From Methanomethylophilus sp963631655 (GTDB lineage: Archaea; Thermoplasmatota; Thermoplasmata; Methanomassiliicoccales; Methanomethylophilaceae): a stretch of 9,491 nucleotides of DNA. The first letter of the stretch is position 1. Each line of letters begins with the position of its first letter. The notes below the pieces were generated by a model. That model worked only from the letters and a program-made list of their open reading frames with translations. It was not told the origin of the DNA and searched no databases. The position numbers and the translations under genes are program-made. Shown piece by piece: positions 1-4,398 of this stretch. The stretch is taken from assembly GCA_963631655.1 (NCBI GenBank), contig CAVGRR010000062.1, forward strand, positions 1-9,491. The letters are read 5' to 3'.

Positions 1-54
1 AGGTCGGCAGTAAGGTCGGCAGTAAGGTCGGCAGTAAGGTCGGCAGTAAGGTCG
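1..54. repeat. 12-bp tandem repeat, about 4.5 copies
   Basis: Four perfect head-to-tail copies of AGGTCGGCAGTA fill positions 1-48. A partial fifth copy (AGGTCG) follows and then diverges. The array touches the window edge, so its true length is unknown. Because 12 is a multiple of 3, it encodes a clean tetrapeptide repeat in every frame that stays open: VGSK on the plus strand, LTAD on the minus strand. Downstream, at about 55-120, the motif GCTCA(G/A) recurs at irregular spacing, which suggests further degenerate repetition. Confidence 0.9.
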
Positions 55-104
55 CTCAGGGAGCTCAAGGGTCTGACACTCATAGTAGTGTGGCTCAAGA
101 GTAA
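1..104 (+). CDS. possible 3' end of a gene with a VGSK-repeat tail (partial)
   Basis: A reading frame is open from the window edge (first full codon at 3) to a TAA at 102-104. It reads four VGSK tetrapeptides followed by VAQGAQGSDTHSSVAQE. This could be the low-complexity C-terminal tail of a protein whose body lies to the left. The minus strand is also open here: an ATG at 83-81 leads into MSVRPLSSLSD and then LTAD repeats running off the edge, but no ribosome-binding site precedes it. The repeat keeps several frames open by itself, so neither reading is secure and the segment may be non-coding. No family is recognisable. Confidence 0.3.
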   Translation, partial: VGSKVGSKVGSKVGSKVAQGAQGSDTHSSVAQE

Positions 105-390
105 AAGCTCAGAGAAGCTCAGTAGAAGTTGAAGCTGATCATAAATTGTTCACATCGAACAGTGGTATCGGAACGAAAGTGACCGTTATCTGTGAAGGCC
201 TTGTGGCCGTCTGTGTCCGTGTAAGTCGGATAACACACACCCACATTGTGGGTTGCCTTTGAGGCATTTGCCTCTCAGGCCTTTTCTTTCATTCAGTTTA
301 GGTCGAGTATTGTTTCCTTGACCGTTTTCTTGTCTATGGACCTTTATCTTAAAGATCTGAATCTGAAAAAACAAGGTTGAAAAGGGGTTT
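105..390. other. intergenic stretch with small hairpins, no gene seen
   Basis: I see no convincing gene between the repeat region and the terminator beside putP. Three short inverted repeats follow one another: GGCC-TTGT-GGCC at about 197-208, CCCAC-ATT-GTGGG at 241-253, and GAGGC-ATTT-GCCTC at 262-275, followed by a pyrimidine-rich run. They could belong to an untranslated RNA or be chance. A 62-codon minus-strand frame (186-374) has no ribosome-binding site, and its composition looks like random translation. Confidence 0.4.
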
Positions 391-410
391 AGGGGGCGAA
401 GCCCCCTTTT
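391..410. terminator. hairpin terminator beside the end of putP
   Basis: AGGGGGC (391-397), loop GAA, GCCCCCT (401-407) forms a strong 7-bp stem followed by TTTT on the plus strand. On the minus strand it lies 10 bases past the putP stop and is followed by T-rich sequence (complement of about 364-387, including a run of T). It probably ends putP transcription and may also stop transcription entering from the left. Confidence 0.65.
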
Positions 411-419
411 GAAAAGAAA

Positions 420-1973
420 TCACTCTTCCAGTTTCTGCATCTCTTCTTCATAGACCCCGTATTCATCGAGGACCTCTTTCTCAGGGCCGCCGGTCAGATG
501 ACTGACGATGATGATAAGAGCGAGACAGATGAGGAATCCGGGAATCAGTTCGTAGATGCCGGTGTCGAAGACGCACAGGTCTCCTCCGCCGATGATACCG
601 CCGGAGATCAGGAAGGTGTTCCAGAGGATCACAGTGAAGAATCCTGCGAGCATACCCGCGAGGGCACCTTTGGCATTGGCCTTCTTGTAGAAGAGGGCAC
701 AGATGACGACCGGTCCGAAGGCGGCACCGAATCCTGCCCATGCATAGGACACAAGGTCCATGATGGAGTTGTTTCCGCTGAGTGCCAGAACTCCTGCGAT
801 GACCGCGATGAGGGCGACGACCCCTCTGGAGAGCCAGATGAGCTGACTGTCCGAGAGTTCTTTTCCCTCCTTGCTGAACCTCTTGTAGAGGTCGTTGGAG
901 ATGGCGGAAGATGCGACGAGAAGCTGGGAGTCGGCGGTACTCATGACCGCAGCGAGGATGGCGGAGTAGATCACACCGGCGATGACAGTGGCGAAGAGAC
1001 CGCCTGCCATGGCGATGAAGATGGTCTCCGGATCTCCTCCGATGACATCTCCGAATCCTCCATCGACCCAGGCCCTTCCGACAAGACCCACCAGACAAGT
1101 GGCGGCGAGGCAGACGACGAGCCAAATCATGGCGACACGCCTTGCGATCTTGAGGTCGTTGGGGTGTTTGATGGCGGTGTACCTGATGATGACGTGAGGC
1201 ATACCGAAGTAACCCAGACCCCAGGCGAGCAGGGAGATGATGGTGACGAATTTGATCTTGTTACCGCTGTCGTAGAAGAGGTCGGTGAAGTGGGACGTGT
1301 CAAGAGAGGTCACGTGGTCCCAGATGTTGGTGACACCGTCCCATCCGCCGAGGGTGTAGATGGCCGCGATGGGCACGATCACAAGTGCCAGGAGCATCAG
1401 CATTCCCTGAAGGAAGTCGGTCCAGCAGACCGCCTTGAATCCTCCGAGGAAGGTGTACACGACAATGACGATGGCGGCGACGATGATCGCGACGTTGCTG
1501 CTGACATCCTCGAAGACGAGGTGGAAAACTTTACCCGCACCGACGAAACCGGATGCGACGTAGATGGTGAAGAAAACAAGAATGATGATGGCGCTGACAT
1601 CTCTGATGTATCCTTTCTCGTCGCGGAAACGGTTCGAGAAGAAGGTGGAAAGGGTCAGAGAATCCTTGGAGACCTCGGTGTACACCCTGAGCCTCTTGGC
1701 GATCAGGAGCCAGGAGAGGTAGGTACCGATACCGAGACCGATCCCGAGCCAGACCTCACCGAGACCTGCGATCATAATGGCTCCGGGCAGACCCATCAGG
1801 AGCCAGCTGCTCATATCCGATGCCTGCGCGGAAAGGGCCGTCACATAGGGGTTGAGCGTACGGCCTCCGAGGATGAAATCGGAGAGATTTGACGATTTGT
1901 TGTAGTAGTAATAACCTACGCCTATCACGATCGTGAAATAGACGAGGATTACCGCTAGAAGTGTAAAGTTCAT
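420..1973 (-). CDS. putP: PutP-type sodium/proline symporter (SSS family)
   Basis: This 517-residue membrane protein belongs to the sodium:solute symporter family and resembles bacterial PutP closely along its whole length. PutP imports proline together with Na+ across the cytoplasmic membrane. Visible family features are the early SDFILGGR motif (R38), the stretch TALSAQASDMSSWLLMG, whose D53 and S55 match the Na+/proline-binding Asp and Ser of E. coli PutP, the GYFGMPH segment, and AAVMSTADSQLL, which carries the paired Ser-Thr of the second sodium-site helix. About 13 hydrophobic segments are present, the usual number, and the length is normal. It is transcribed alone, divergent from the 2270-2866 gene, with a TATA box about 30 bases upstream. 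The ribosome-binding site is weak, so the message may be nearly leaderless. The family is certain; proline as the substrate is inferred from similarity and other solutes are possible. Confidence 0.93.
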   Translation of the reverse strand: MNFTLLAVILVYFTIVIGVGYYYYNKSSNLSDFILGGRTLNPYVTALSAQASDMSSWLLMGLPGAIMIAGLGEVWLGIGLGIGTYLSWLLIAKRLRVYTEVSKDSLTLSTFFSNRFRDEKGYIRDVSAIIILVFFTIYVASGFVGAGKVFHLVFEDVSSNVAIIVAAIVIVVYTFLGGFKAVCWTDFLQGMLMLLALVIVPIAAIYTLGGWDGVTNIWDHVTSLDTSHFTDLFYDSGNKIKFVTIISLLAWGLGYFGMPHVIIRYTAIKHPNDLKIARRVAMIWLVVCLAATCLVGLVGRAWVDGGFGDVIGGDPETIFIAMAGGLFATVIAGVIYSAILAAVMSTADSQLLVASSAISNDLYKRFSKEGKELSDSQLIWLSRGVVALIAVIAGVLALSGNNSIMDLVSYAWAGFGAAFGPVVICALFYKKANAKGALAGMLAGFFTVILWNTFLISGGIIGGGDLCVFDTGIYELIPGFLICLALIIIVSHLTGGPEKEVLDEYGVYEEEMQKLEE

Positions 1974-2000
1974 AAATTACCAGCCAGCGTTATTATTCCT

Positions 2001-2010
2001 TATTATATAA
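2001..2010 (-). promoter_or_regulatory. TATA box for putP
   Basis: On the minus strand this reads TTATATAATA, a good archaeal TATA element. It lies about 28-37 bases before the putP ATG (1973-1971), which would start transcription within a few bases of the start codon and give a very short or absent leader. Confidence 0.6.
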
Positions 2011-2092
2011 GCAAAATGCAGAATCCGTACATGTTCCCGAGAGTCGCGGCGGGTTTTCCTTAACAGTCGTTTTTTTGAAGGTTTTTCGATGG

Positions 2093-2132
2093 TTGGATGG
2101 AAAATCCTTATTTTTCTCCTTTATTGGATGGA
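2093..2132 (+). repeat. direct repeat TTGGATGGA, possible operator
   Basis: TTGGATGGA occurs at 2093-2101 and again at 2124-2132. The copies are 31 bases apart, about three turns of the helix, so both would face the same side of the DNA. The second copy ends 15 bases ahead of the plus-strand TATA-like box at 2148-2155. This placement suits binding sites for a regulator of the divergent 2270-2866 gene, but no protein is implicated by the sequence. Confidence 0.35.
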
Positions 2133-2147
2133 TGCTATATCCGATAC

Positions 2148-2155
2148 TTTATATA
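2148..2155 (+). promoter_or_regulatory. TATA box upstream of the 2270-2866 gene
   Basis: TTTATATA matches the archaeal TATA consensus and would set a start near 2175-2180, giving a leader of roughly 90-105 bases. An alternative TATA-like TTTTTAATAT at 2254-2263 lies about 26 bases ahead of the ATG at 2285 and would give a leaderless message. Both may be used. Confidence 0.45.
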
Positions 2156-2176
2156 CCTCGAACGGCTATACATTTC

Positions 2177-2266
2177 TAAGCATGTGTCTTATGCTTTTCC
2201 TCCAATCGGGGTCGAAAGACCCCCATTTCTCCAATTCCCTCTTCTGATATCACTTTTTAATATCAG
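2177..2266 (+). promoter_or_regulatory. leader with three consecutive stem-loops
   Basis: Three inverted repeats lie in a row: AAGCAT/ATGCTT (2179-2184 with 2191-2196), GGGGTC-GAAA-GACCCC (2208-2223, a GNRA-type tetraloop), and CTGATAT/ATATCAG (2244-2250 with 2260-2266). If transcription starts near the TATA box at 2148-2155, all would sit in the 5' leader or in a small separate RNA. The third overlaps a possible second TATA box, so it might instead be a protein-binding palindrome. I recognise no known riboswitch. Confidence 0.4.
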
Positions 2267-2269
2267 CGC

Positions 2270-2866
2270 GTGAATCTCCAGGTCATGGATGTTGGAATAC
2301 CTGAGATTATGCTCATCGTCGGAGGATTGATCTCCTTCCTGCTGGTGCACCTGTACCGTCAGGACAAGGACTCCGGCTCATACAAGGGCGCGATGCTGCT
2401 CGGTGTCCTAGTGGGAGCGGTCATGATCGTCTTCGCCGCCACCAGCTACTCGGACTGGCCCTTCTTCGATTCTGTTTTGATTATCATCGCCGGTTTCGCA
2501 CTGGTCATCAGACCATTCCGCGATACGGATCTCGCCATCATAGTGGCCGTGATCGCGATGATCGTCGCATACGTCTACCTGGGGCAGCTCACCGGTGATT
2601 TCGAGGCACTGAGCACCGGATACCCGAGGATAATCCTCGCAGTCGTCGTCGGTGCGTTCGTGTACATGATCCTTCACTTCCTCACGAAGATCGCACAGCT
2701 CATCGGAAAGCTCCTGAACATGTGGCCGGTGCTTTTCATCCTCGGCTGCATCTGTTTGGTGGAGGGTGCGCTCATCATCGCGGGCGGAAAGACCCTTTAC
2801 GATTACATTCAGGACTACCAGAACACCGAACAGATCATCCGTTCGGTGCTTTGCTGCCTCATCTGA
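2270..2866 (+). CDS. unrecognised six-segment membrane protein
   Basis: I do not recognise this 198-residue protein. It has six strongly hydrophobic segments at about residues 10-27, 40-57, 68-80, 86-104, 118-137 and 150-172, with short polar loops and no obvious catalytic motif. It is therefore probably an integral membrane protein. The GTG at 2270 gives the longest frame, but an ATG at 2285 (MDVGIPEI) is a likelier start if the TATA-like box at 2254-2263 is used, giving 193 residues. There is no clear ribosome-binding site for either start. The C-terminus (IRSVLCCLI) carries a CC pair near the end. It stands alone, divergent from putP and followed by a hairpin terminator. No function can be assigned. 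Confidence 0.75.
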   Translation: MNLQVMDVGIPEIMLIVGGLISFLLVHLYRQDKDSGSYKGAMLLGVLVGAVMIVFAATSYSDWPFFDSVLIIIAGFALVIRPFRDTDLAIIVAVIAMIVAYVYLGQLTGDFEALSTGYPRIILAVVVGAFVYMILHFLTKIAQLIGKLLNMWPVLFILGCICLVEGALIIAGGKTLYDYIQDYQNTEQIIRSVLCCLI

Positions 2867-2875
2867 GGCTTTCTT

Positions 2876-2898
2876 GGGGCCTTCCGGCCCCATTTTCC
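2876..2898 (+). terminator. hairpin terminator after the membrane protein gene
   Basis: GGGGCC (2876-2881), loop TTCC, GGCCCC (2886-2891) is followed by ATTTTCC. It begins 10 bases after the TGA stop at 2864-2866 and is probably the end of the 2270-2866 transcript. Confidence 0.6.
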
Positions 2899-3026
2899 GA
2901 AACCGTTTTTCTTCCATGAAGTCACCGCAGGTTTCGGGGAACCGCTTTTCATTTTCGGACAGATTTTTTCATTTTGCGGTTCGGAGACGTAAATTTTAAC
3001 AATTATCAATAGAATTTTACAGCTAA

Positions 3027-3070
3027 TTTATAACATTTTAATTTTATAACATCATATGTTTTAATATTTT
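3027..3070 (+). promoter_or_regulatory. AT-rich promoter with repeated TTTATAACAT
   Basis: TTTATAACAT occurs twice, at 3027-3036 and 3043-3052, in a very AT-rich tract. TTTTAATATTTT follows at 3059-3070. The last element lies about 28-39 bases ahead of the ATG at 3098 and could drive a near-leaderless transcript of the small-gene pair. The two upstream copies may be extra TATA boxes or regulator sites. Confidence 0.45.
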
Positions 3071-3097
3071 GAGAGCTATGTATATTCAGTGATAAAA

Positions 3098-3274
3098 ATG
3101 GCAAAAGCAAAATGGGTACCTGGCCCTCAACTCAGTCCAGAAGAAGTCGGAAAGATGTTGGACGAGCGTGAAGGAGGTAGGAAAGCAGGGCGTGGGGATT
3201 CACCCTACACCCAGGAGTACTACGAGGAACTTTACGGTATCAAGAAGAAAAAGAAACAGGAGGAAAAAGAATGA
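3098..3274 (+). CDS. small unknown protein, first of an overlapping pair
   Basis: This is a 58-residue protein beginning MAKAKWVPGPQLSPEEVG. It contains a charged middle (MLDEREGGRKAGRGD), a tyrosine-rich piece (YTQEYYEELYG), and a lysine/glutamate tail with five lysines in a row. It has no membrane segment or cysteines, so it is likely soluble and cytoplasmic. I chose the ATG at 3098 over the in-frame GTG at 3089 because the ATG is correctly spaced from a TATA-like element. The TGA stop overlaps the start of the next gene by four bases (ATGA), and the coding end holds that gene's ribosome-binding site. Coupling of this kind argues that both genes are real and that their products may act together. 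No family is recognised. Confidence 0.65.
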   Translation: MAKAKWVPGPQLSPEEVGKMLDEREGGRKAGRGDSPYTQEYYEELYGIKKKKKQEEKE

Positions 3275-3438
3275 CTATTGCAGAACCGGAATGGTTCGAG
3301 TACGTGGTTTGGGATTATTCCGATCCGTCCTTCCCCGTGATGAAGGGATTGAAGAAAGGAACACCCAAGGAGATCGTCGAGCAGTTCGAGAGAGATCAGA
3401 AAGAGTACGAGGAGGACCTGGACAATTATATCGTCTGA
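3271..3438 (+). CDS. small acidic protein, second of the overlapping pair
   Basis: This gene was found by reading from the stop of the preceding gene. ATG at 3271 overlaps the upstream TGA as ATGA, and a perfect AGGAGG (3258-3263) lies seven bases ahead, a strong initiation signal. The 55-residue product begins MTIAEPEWFEYVVWDYSDPS and ends EEDLDNYIV. It is clearly acidic, aromatic-rich near the N-terminus, and probably helical in its second half (PKEIVEQFERDQKEYEEDL). I recognise no family. Its tight coupling to a small neighbour resembles two-part modules such as toxin-antitoxin pairs, but neither protein shows a known toxin or DNA-binding motif, so that remains speculation. Confidence 0.65.
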   Translation: MTIAEPEWFEYVVWDYSDPSFPVMKGLKKGTPKEIVEQFERDQKEYEEDLDNYIV

Positions 3439-3788
3439 TCTCGAAAACCATTTACCAAACCCTCTCCCTCGGCGTACCGCGTCGAAAAAGGATTATAAAC
3501 CTGCTAGGACATTCCTTTTCGTCCGTACTGTTCGCCAACATCATTAGACATATTTGAACCGGCTTTGATCTATACCAGAGTTGTGTTCGTCAATACCTAT
3601 GTATGAACAAACTTCGGCCTGCGCCGGAGGGAGGTTCCTTTGACATCACAGTATGTTTGAACGTGCGGATACCTTTATTCCGACAGGGGATCGTCGGATC
3701 GGATCCCGTATAGGTTCGCGCTTTTAGGGCCGTTCACCGACTGCTGGTACGAACCTTTAAATGATAGAATTAGTTGATGGGTTTTGCA
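3439..3788 (+). other. intergenic stretch with a second TATA box, possible RNA
   Basis: No convincing gene is visible. ATTATAAA at 3491-3498 is a good TATA box pointing right, with no protein start at the expected distance, so an untranslated RNA beginning near 3523 is possible. Inverted repeats occur at 3614-3631 (CTTCGGC / GCCGGAG, with one G-T pair) and at about 3688-3708 (GGGATC / GATCCC). A 36-codon frame from ATG 3603 to TAG 3713 has no ribosome-binding site and is not called. The 3' end of the stretch holds the tRNA-Arg promoter. Confidence 0.35.
3750..3762 (+). promoter_or_regulatory. BRE/TATA promoter of tRNA-Arg
   Basis: CGAACC followed by TTTAAAT (3756-3762) is a typical archaeal BRE plus TATA arrangement. 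Its centre lies about 30 bases before the first base of tRNA-Arg, predicting transcription from within a few bases of the mature 5' end. Confidence 0.65.
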
Positions 3789-3890
3789 GGGCCCGTGGCT
3801 TAGCCAGGATATAGCGCTGGCCTTCTAAGCCAGACGCCTCGGGTTCGAAAGTCCCCTAATAAGGAACCGAAAGTCCCGACGGGCCCGCCA
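3789..3890 (+). tRNA. tRNA-Arg (anticodon TCT) with an insertion in the T-loop
   Basis: A full cloverleaf can be drawn. The acceptor is GGGCCCG (3789-3795) with CGGGCCC (3880-3886), discriminator G, and an encoded CCA (3888-3890). The anticodon stem is CTGGC/GCCAG around the loop CTTCTAA, giving anticodon TCT at 3824-3826, which reads AGA. The T-stem is TCGGG (3839-3843) with CCCGA (3875-3879). Between these T-stem strands lie 31 bases instead of 7. CGAAAGTCCC occurs twice (3846-3855 and 3868-3877), 22 bases apart. Removing 24 bases (about 3849-3872 or 3850-3873) restores a normal loop, TTCGAGT or TTCGAAT. I infer a T-loop intron; an inactivated gene is the alternative. AGA codons are used in neighbouring genes, so the cell needs a working tRNA of this kind. 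Confidence 0.85.
3849..3872 (+). other. candidate 24-base intron at tRNA position 58/59
   Basis: This segment must leave for a 7-base T-loop; the ends could shift by one base. It contains a small hairpin, CCT-AATA-AGG (3855-3864). GGTTC of the 5' exon (3842-3846) can pair with GAACC (3864-3868) inside the insertion. That folding leaves the two copies of GAAAGTCC as large bulges on opposite strands of a short helix, a loose echo of the bulge-helix-bulge motif cut by archaeal splicing endonuclease. The canonical motif with 3-base bulges is not present, so splicing is uncertain. Confidence 0.45.
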
Positions 3891-3936
3891 AAAAAGAGTC
3901 CGTCTTTGCCAAAAGGCAGAACAAAGAGGAAGGATC

Positions 3937-4044
3937 ATGAAGAGAGGCTCACGCGCCTGGAAGAAACGCGGTAATCAGCGTTGGAAATGGCGCAAGAAGA
4001 AAATGAGAAGAAGAAAGAGAGCAGCAAAAATGCGCAAGAAGTGA
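3937..4044 (+). CDS. rpl41e: ribosomal protein eL41
   Basis: This 35-residue gene is too short for most gene finders. The product begins MKRGSRAWKKRGNQRWKWRK and continues with arginine/lysine-rich sequence ending AAKMRKK. The core WKWRKKKMRRRKR matches the single-helix ribosomal protein eL41, usually about 25 residues (KWRKKRMRR-type sequence) and shared by archaea and eukaryotes. It binds rRNA near the bridge between the two ribosomal subunits. This version carries about ten extra residues at the N-terminus. AGGAAGG at 3928-3934 is a reasonable ribosome-binding site, though close to the start. It sits 46 bases after tRNA-Arg and 26 bases before tRNA-Trp, and has no promoter of its own that I can see, so it may be co-transcribed with them. 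More than half the residues are Arg or Lys. Confidence 0.88.
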   Translation: MKRGSRAWKKRGNQRWKWRKKKMRRRKRAAKMRKK

Positions 4045-4070
4045 CGCCGACGCTCTCGGCATCACCAATT

Positions 4071-4239
4071 GGGGGTTTAGGCTAACCTGGTAGACTAGCG
4101 GGCTCCAGTTATGAGCGTGATTTGAATGAGTTTGCTGAGTTATGATGAATAACTGGAGCGATGACTCATTAATTTCATGGGAGGTAGCTCCTCCCGTGGT
4201 GGAAACCCGCCTATGGGGGTTCAAATCCCTCAGCCCCCA
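4071..4239 (+). tRNA. tRNA-Trp (anticodon CCA) with a 96-base intron
   Basis: The acceptor is GGGGGTT (4071-4077) with AGCCCCC (4232-4238), discriminator A, and no encoded CCA (CCT follows). The anticodon stem is GCGGG (4098-4102) with CCCGC (4206-4210), and the anticodon CCA is at 4105-4107. The T-arm is GGGGG-TTCAAAT-CCCTC (4215-4231). The intron lies between positions 37 and 38, the classic archaeal site, giving exons 4071-4108 and 4205-4239. TCCA (4104-4107) pairs with TGGA (4200-4203), consistent with the central helix of a bulge-helix-bulge splice site. The D-stem is weak: GGCT (4080-4083) against GACT (4093-4096) has two G-T pairs and one C-A mismatch, and a one-base shift gives A-T, G-C, G-A, C-G. 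The identity is secure from the anticodon and the guide-containing intron. Confidence 0.88.
4109..4204 (+). ncRNA. tRNA-Trp intron acting as a box C/D methylation guide
   Basis: In many Euryarchaeota the tRNA-Trp intron is itself a box C/D RNA guiding 2'-O-methylation of its own precursor. Here box C' is ATGATGA (4142-4148), box D' is CTGA (4135-4138), box C is a degenerate GTGATTT (4117-4123), and box D appears to be ATGA (4161-4164) rather than CTGA. The D guide ATAACTGGAGC (4149-4159) is perfectly complementary over 11 bases to GCTCCAGTTAT (4102-4112), spanning the exon-intron junction. The fifth base before box D (G4156) pairs with C4105, which is C34 of the anticodon, exactly as the five-base rule requires. 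The D' guide (about 4124-4134) has no match in the exons. A 9-bp hairpin with stem core GGGAGG/CCTCCC (4176-4198) fills the 3' part of the intron. Confidence 0.85.
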
Positions 4240-4263
4240 CCTAAGCATTTTTGGTGGACTCTT

Positions 4264-4287
4264 ACCCTTCGGGGTTAATAACTTTTT
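4264..4287 (+). terminator. terminator after tRNA-Trp
   Basis: ACCC-TTCG-GGGT (4264-4275) forms a short stem closed by a stable TTCG tetraloop and is followed by TAATAACTTTTT. It begins 25 bases after the tRNA and precedes the helicase promoter. The T-run alone would suffice for termination in archaea. Confidence 0.5.
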
Positions 4288-4348
4288 ATCACATCTTTTG
4301 TGAATTCTGTAGTTTTCAGTTAGTTTCGATTTTTTATCGGACTCATCC

Positions 4349-4398
4349 CATAAATAGATGTAACCCGTTGTCGGTTATGTTGTTCTGAGGACGGTATC
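4349..4398 (+). promoter_or_regulatory. promoter and ribosome-binding site of the helicase gene
   Basis: CATAAATAG (4349-4357) is a TATA-like box. A start near 4378 would leave a leader of about 20 bases containing GAGGACGGT (4387-4395), whose GAGG lies eight bases before the ATG at 4399. This supports the chosen start. Confidence 0.5.

Noticed and set aside
1..54. CRISPR array
   Set aside because: The 12-bp units are contiguous with no spacers, so this is an ordinary tandem repeat.
186..374. 62-codon minus-strand frame before putP
   Set aside because: It has no ribosome-binding site or promoter and no recognisable sequence, and it overlaps small inverted repeats.
498..1892. 464-codon plus-strand frame
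   Set aside because: It lies antisense to putP, and its Asp/Glu/Gly-rich sequence is what the complement of GC-rich codons yields. The opposite strand encodes a clear symporter.
3168..3557. 129-codon plus-strand frame
   Set aside because: It overlaps the two small genes in another frame and has no ribosome-binding site, while they have a perfect AGGAGG and an ATGA overlap.
3603..3713. 36-codon plus-strand frame ending in TAG
   Set aside because: It has no ribosome-binding site and no family features, and it would be the only gene here to end in TAG.
3846..3877. Attachment site of an integrated element at tRNA-Arg
   Set aside because: The two repeat copies are only 22 bases apart, both lie inside the tRNA, and nothing element-like sits between them. 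No integrase gene is visible in the window.
3949..4248. 99-codon minus-strand frame
   Set aside because: It is antisense to eL41 and tRNA-Trp, which are both well supported.
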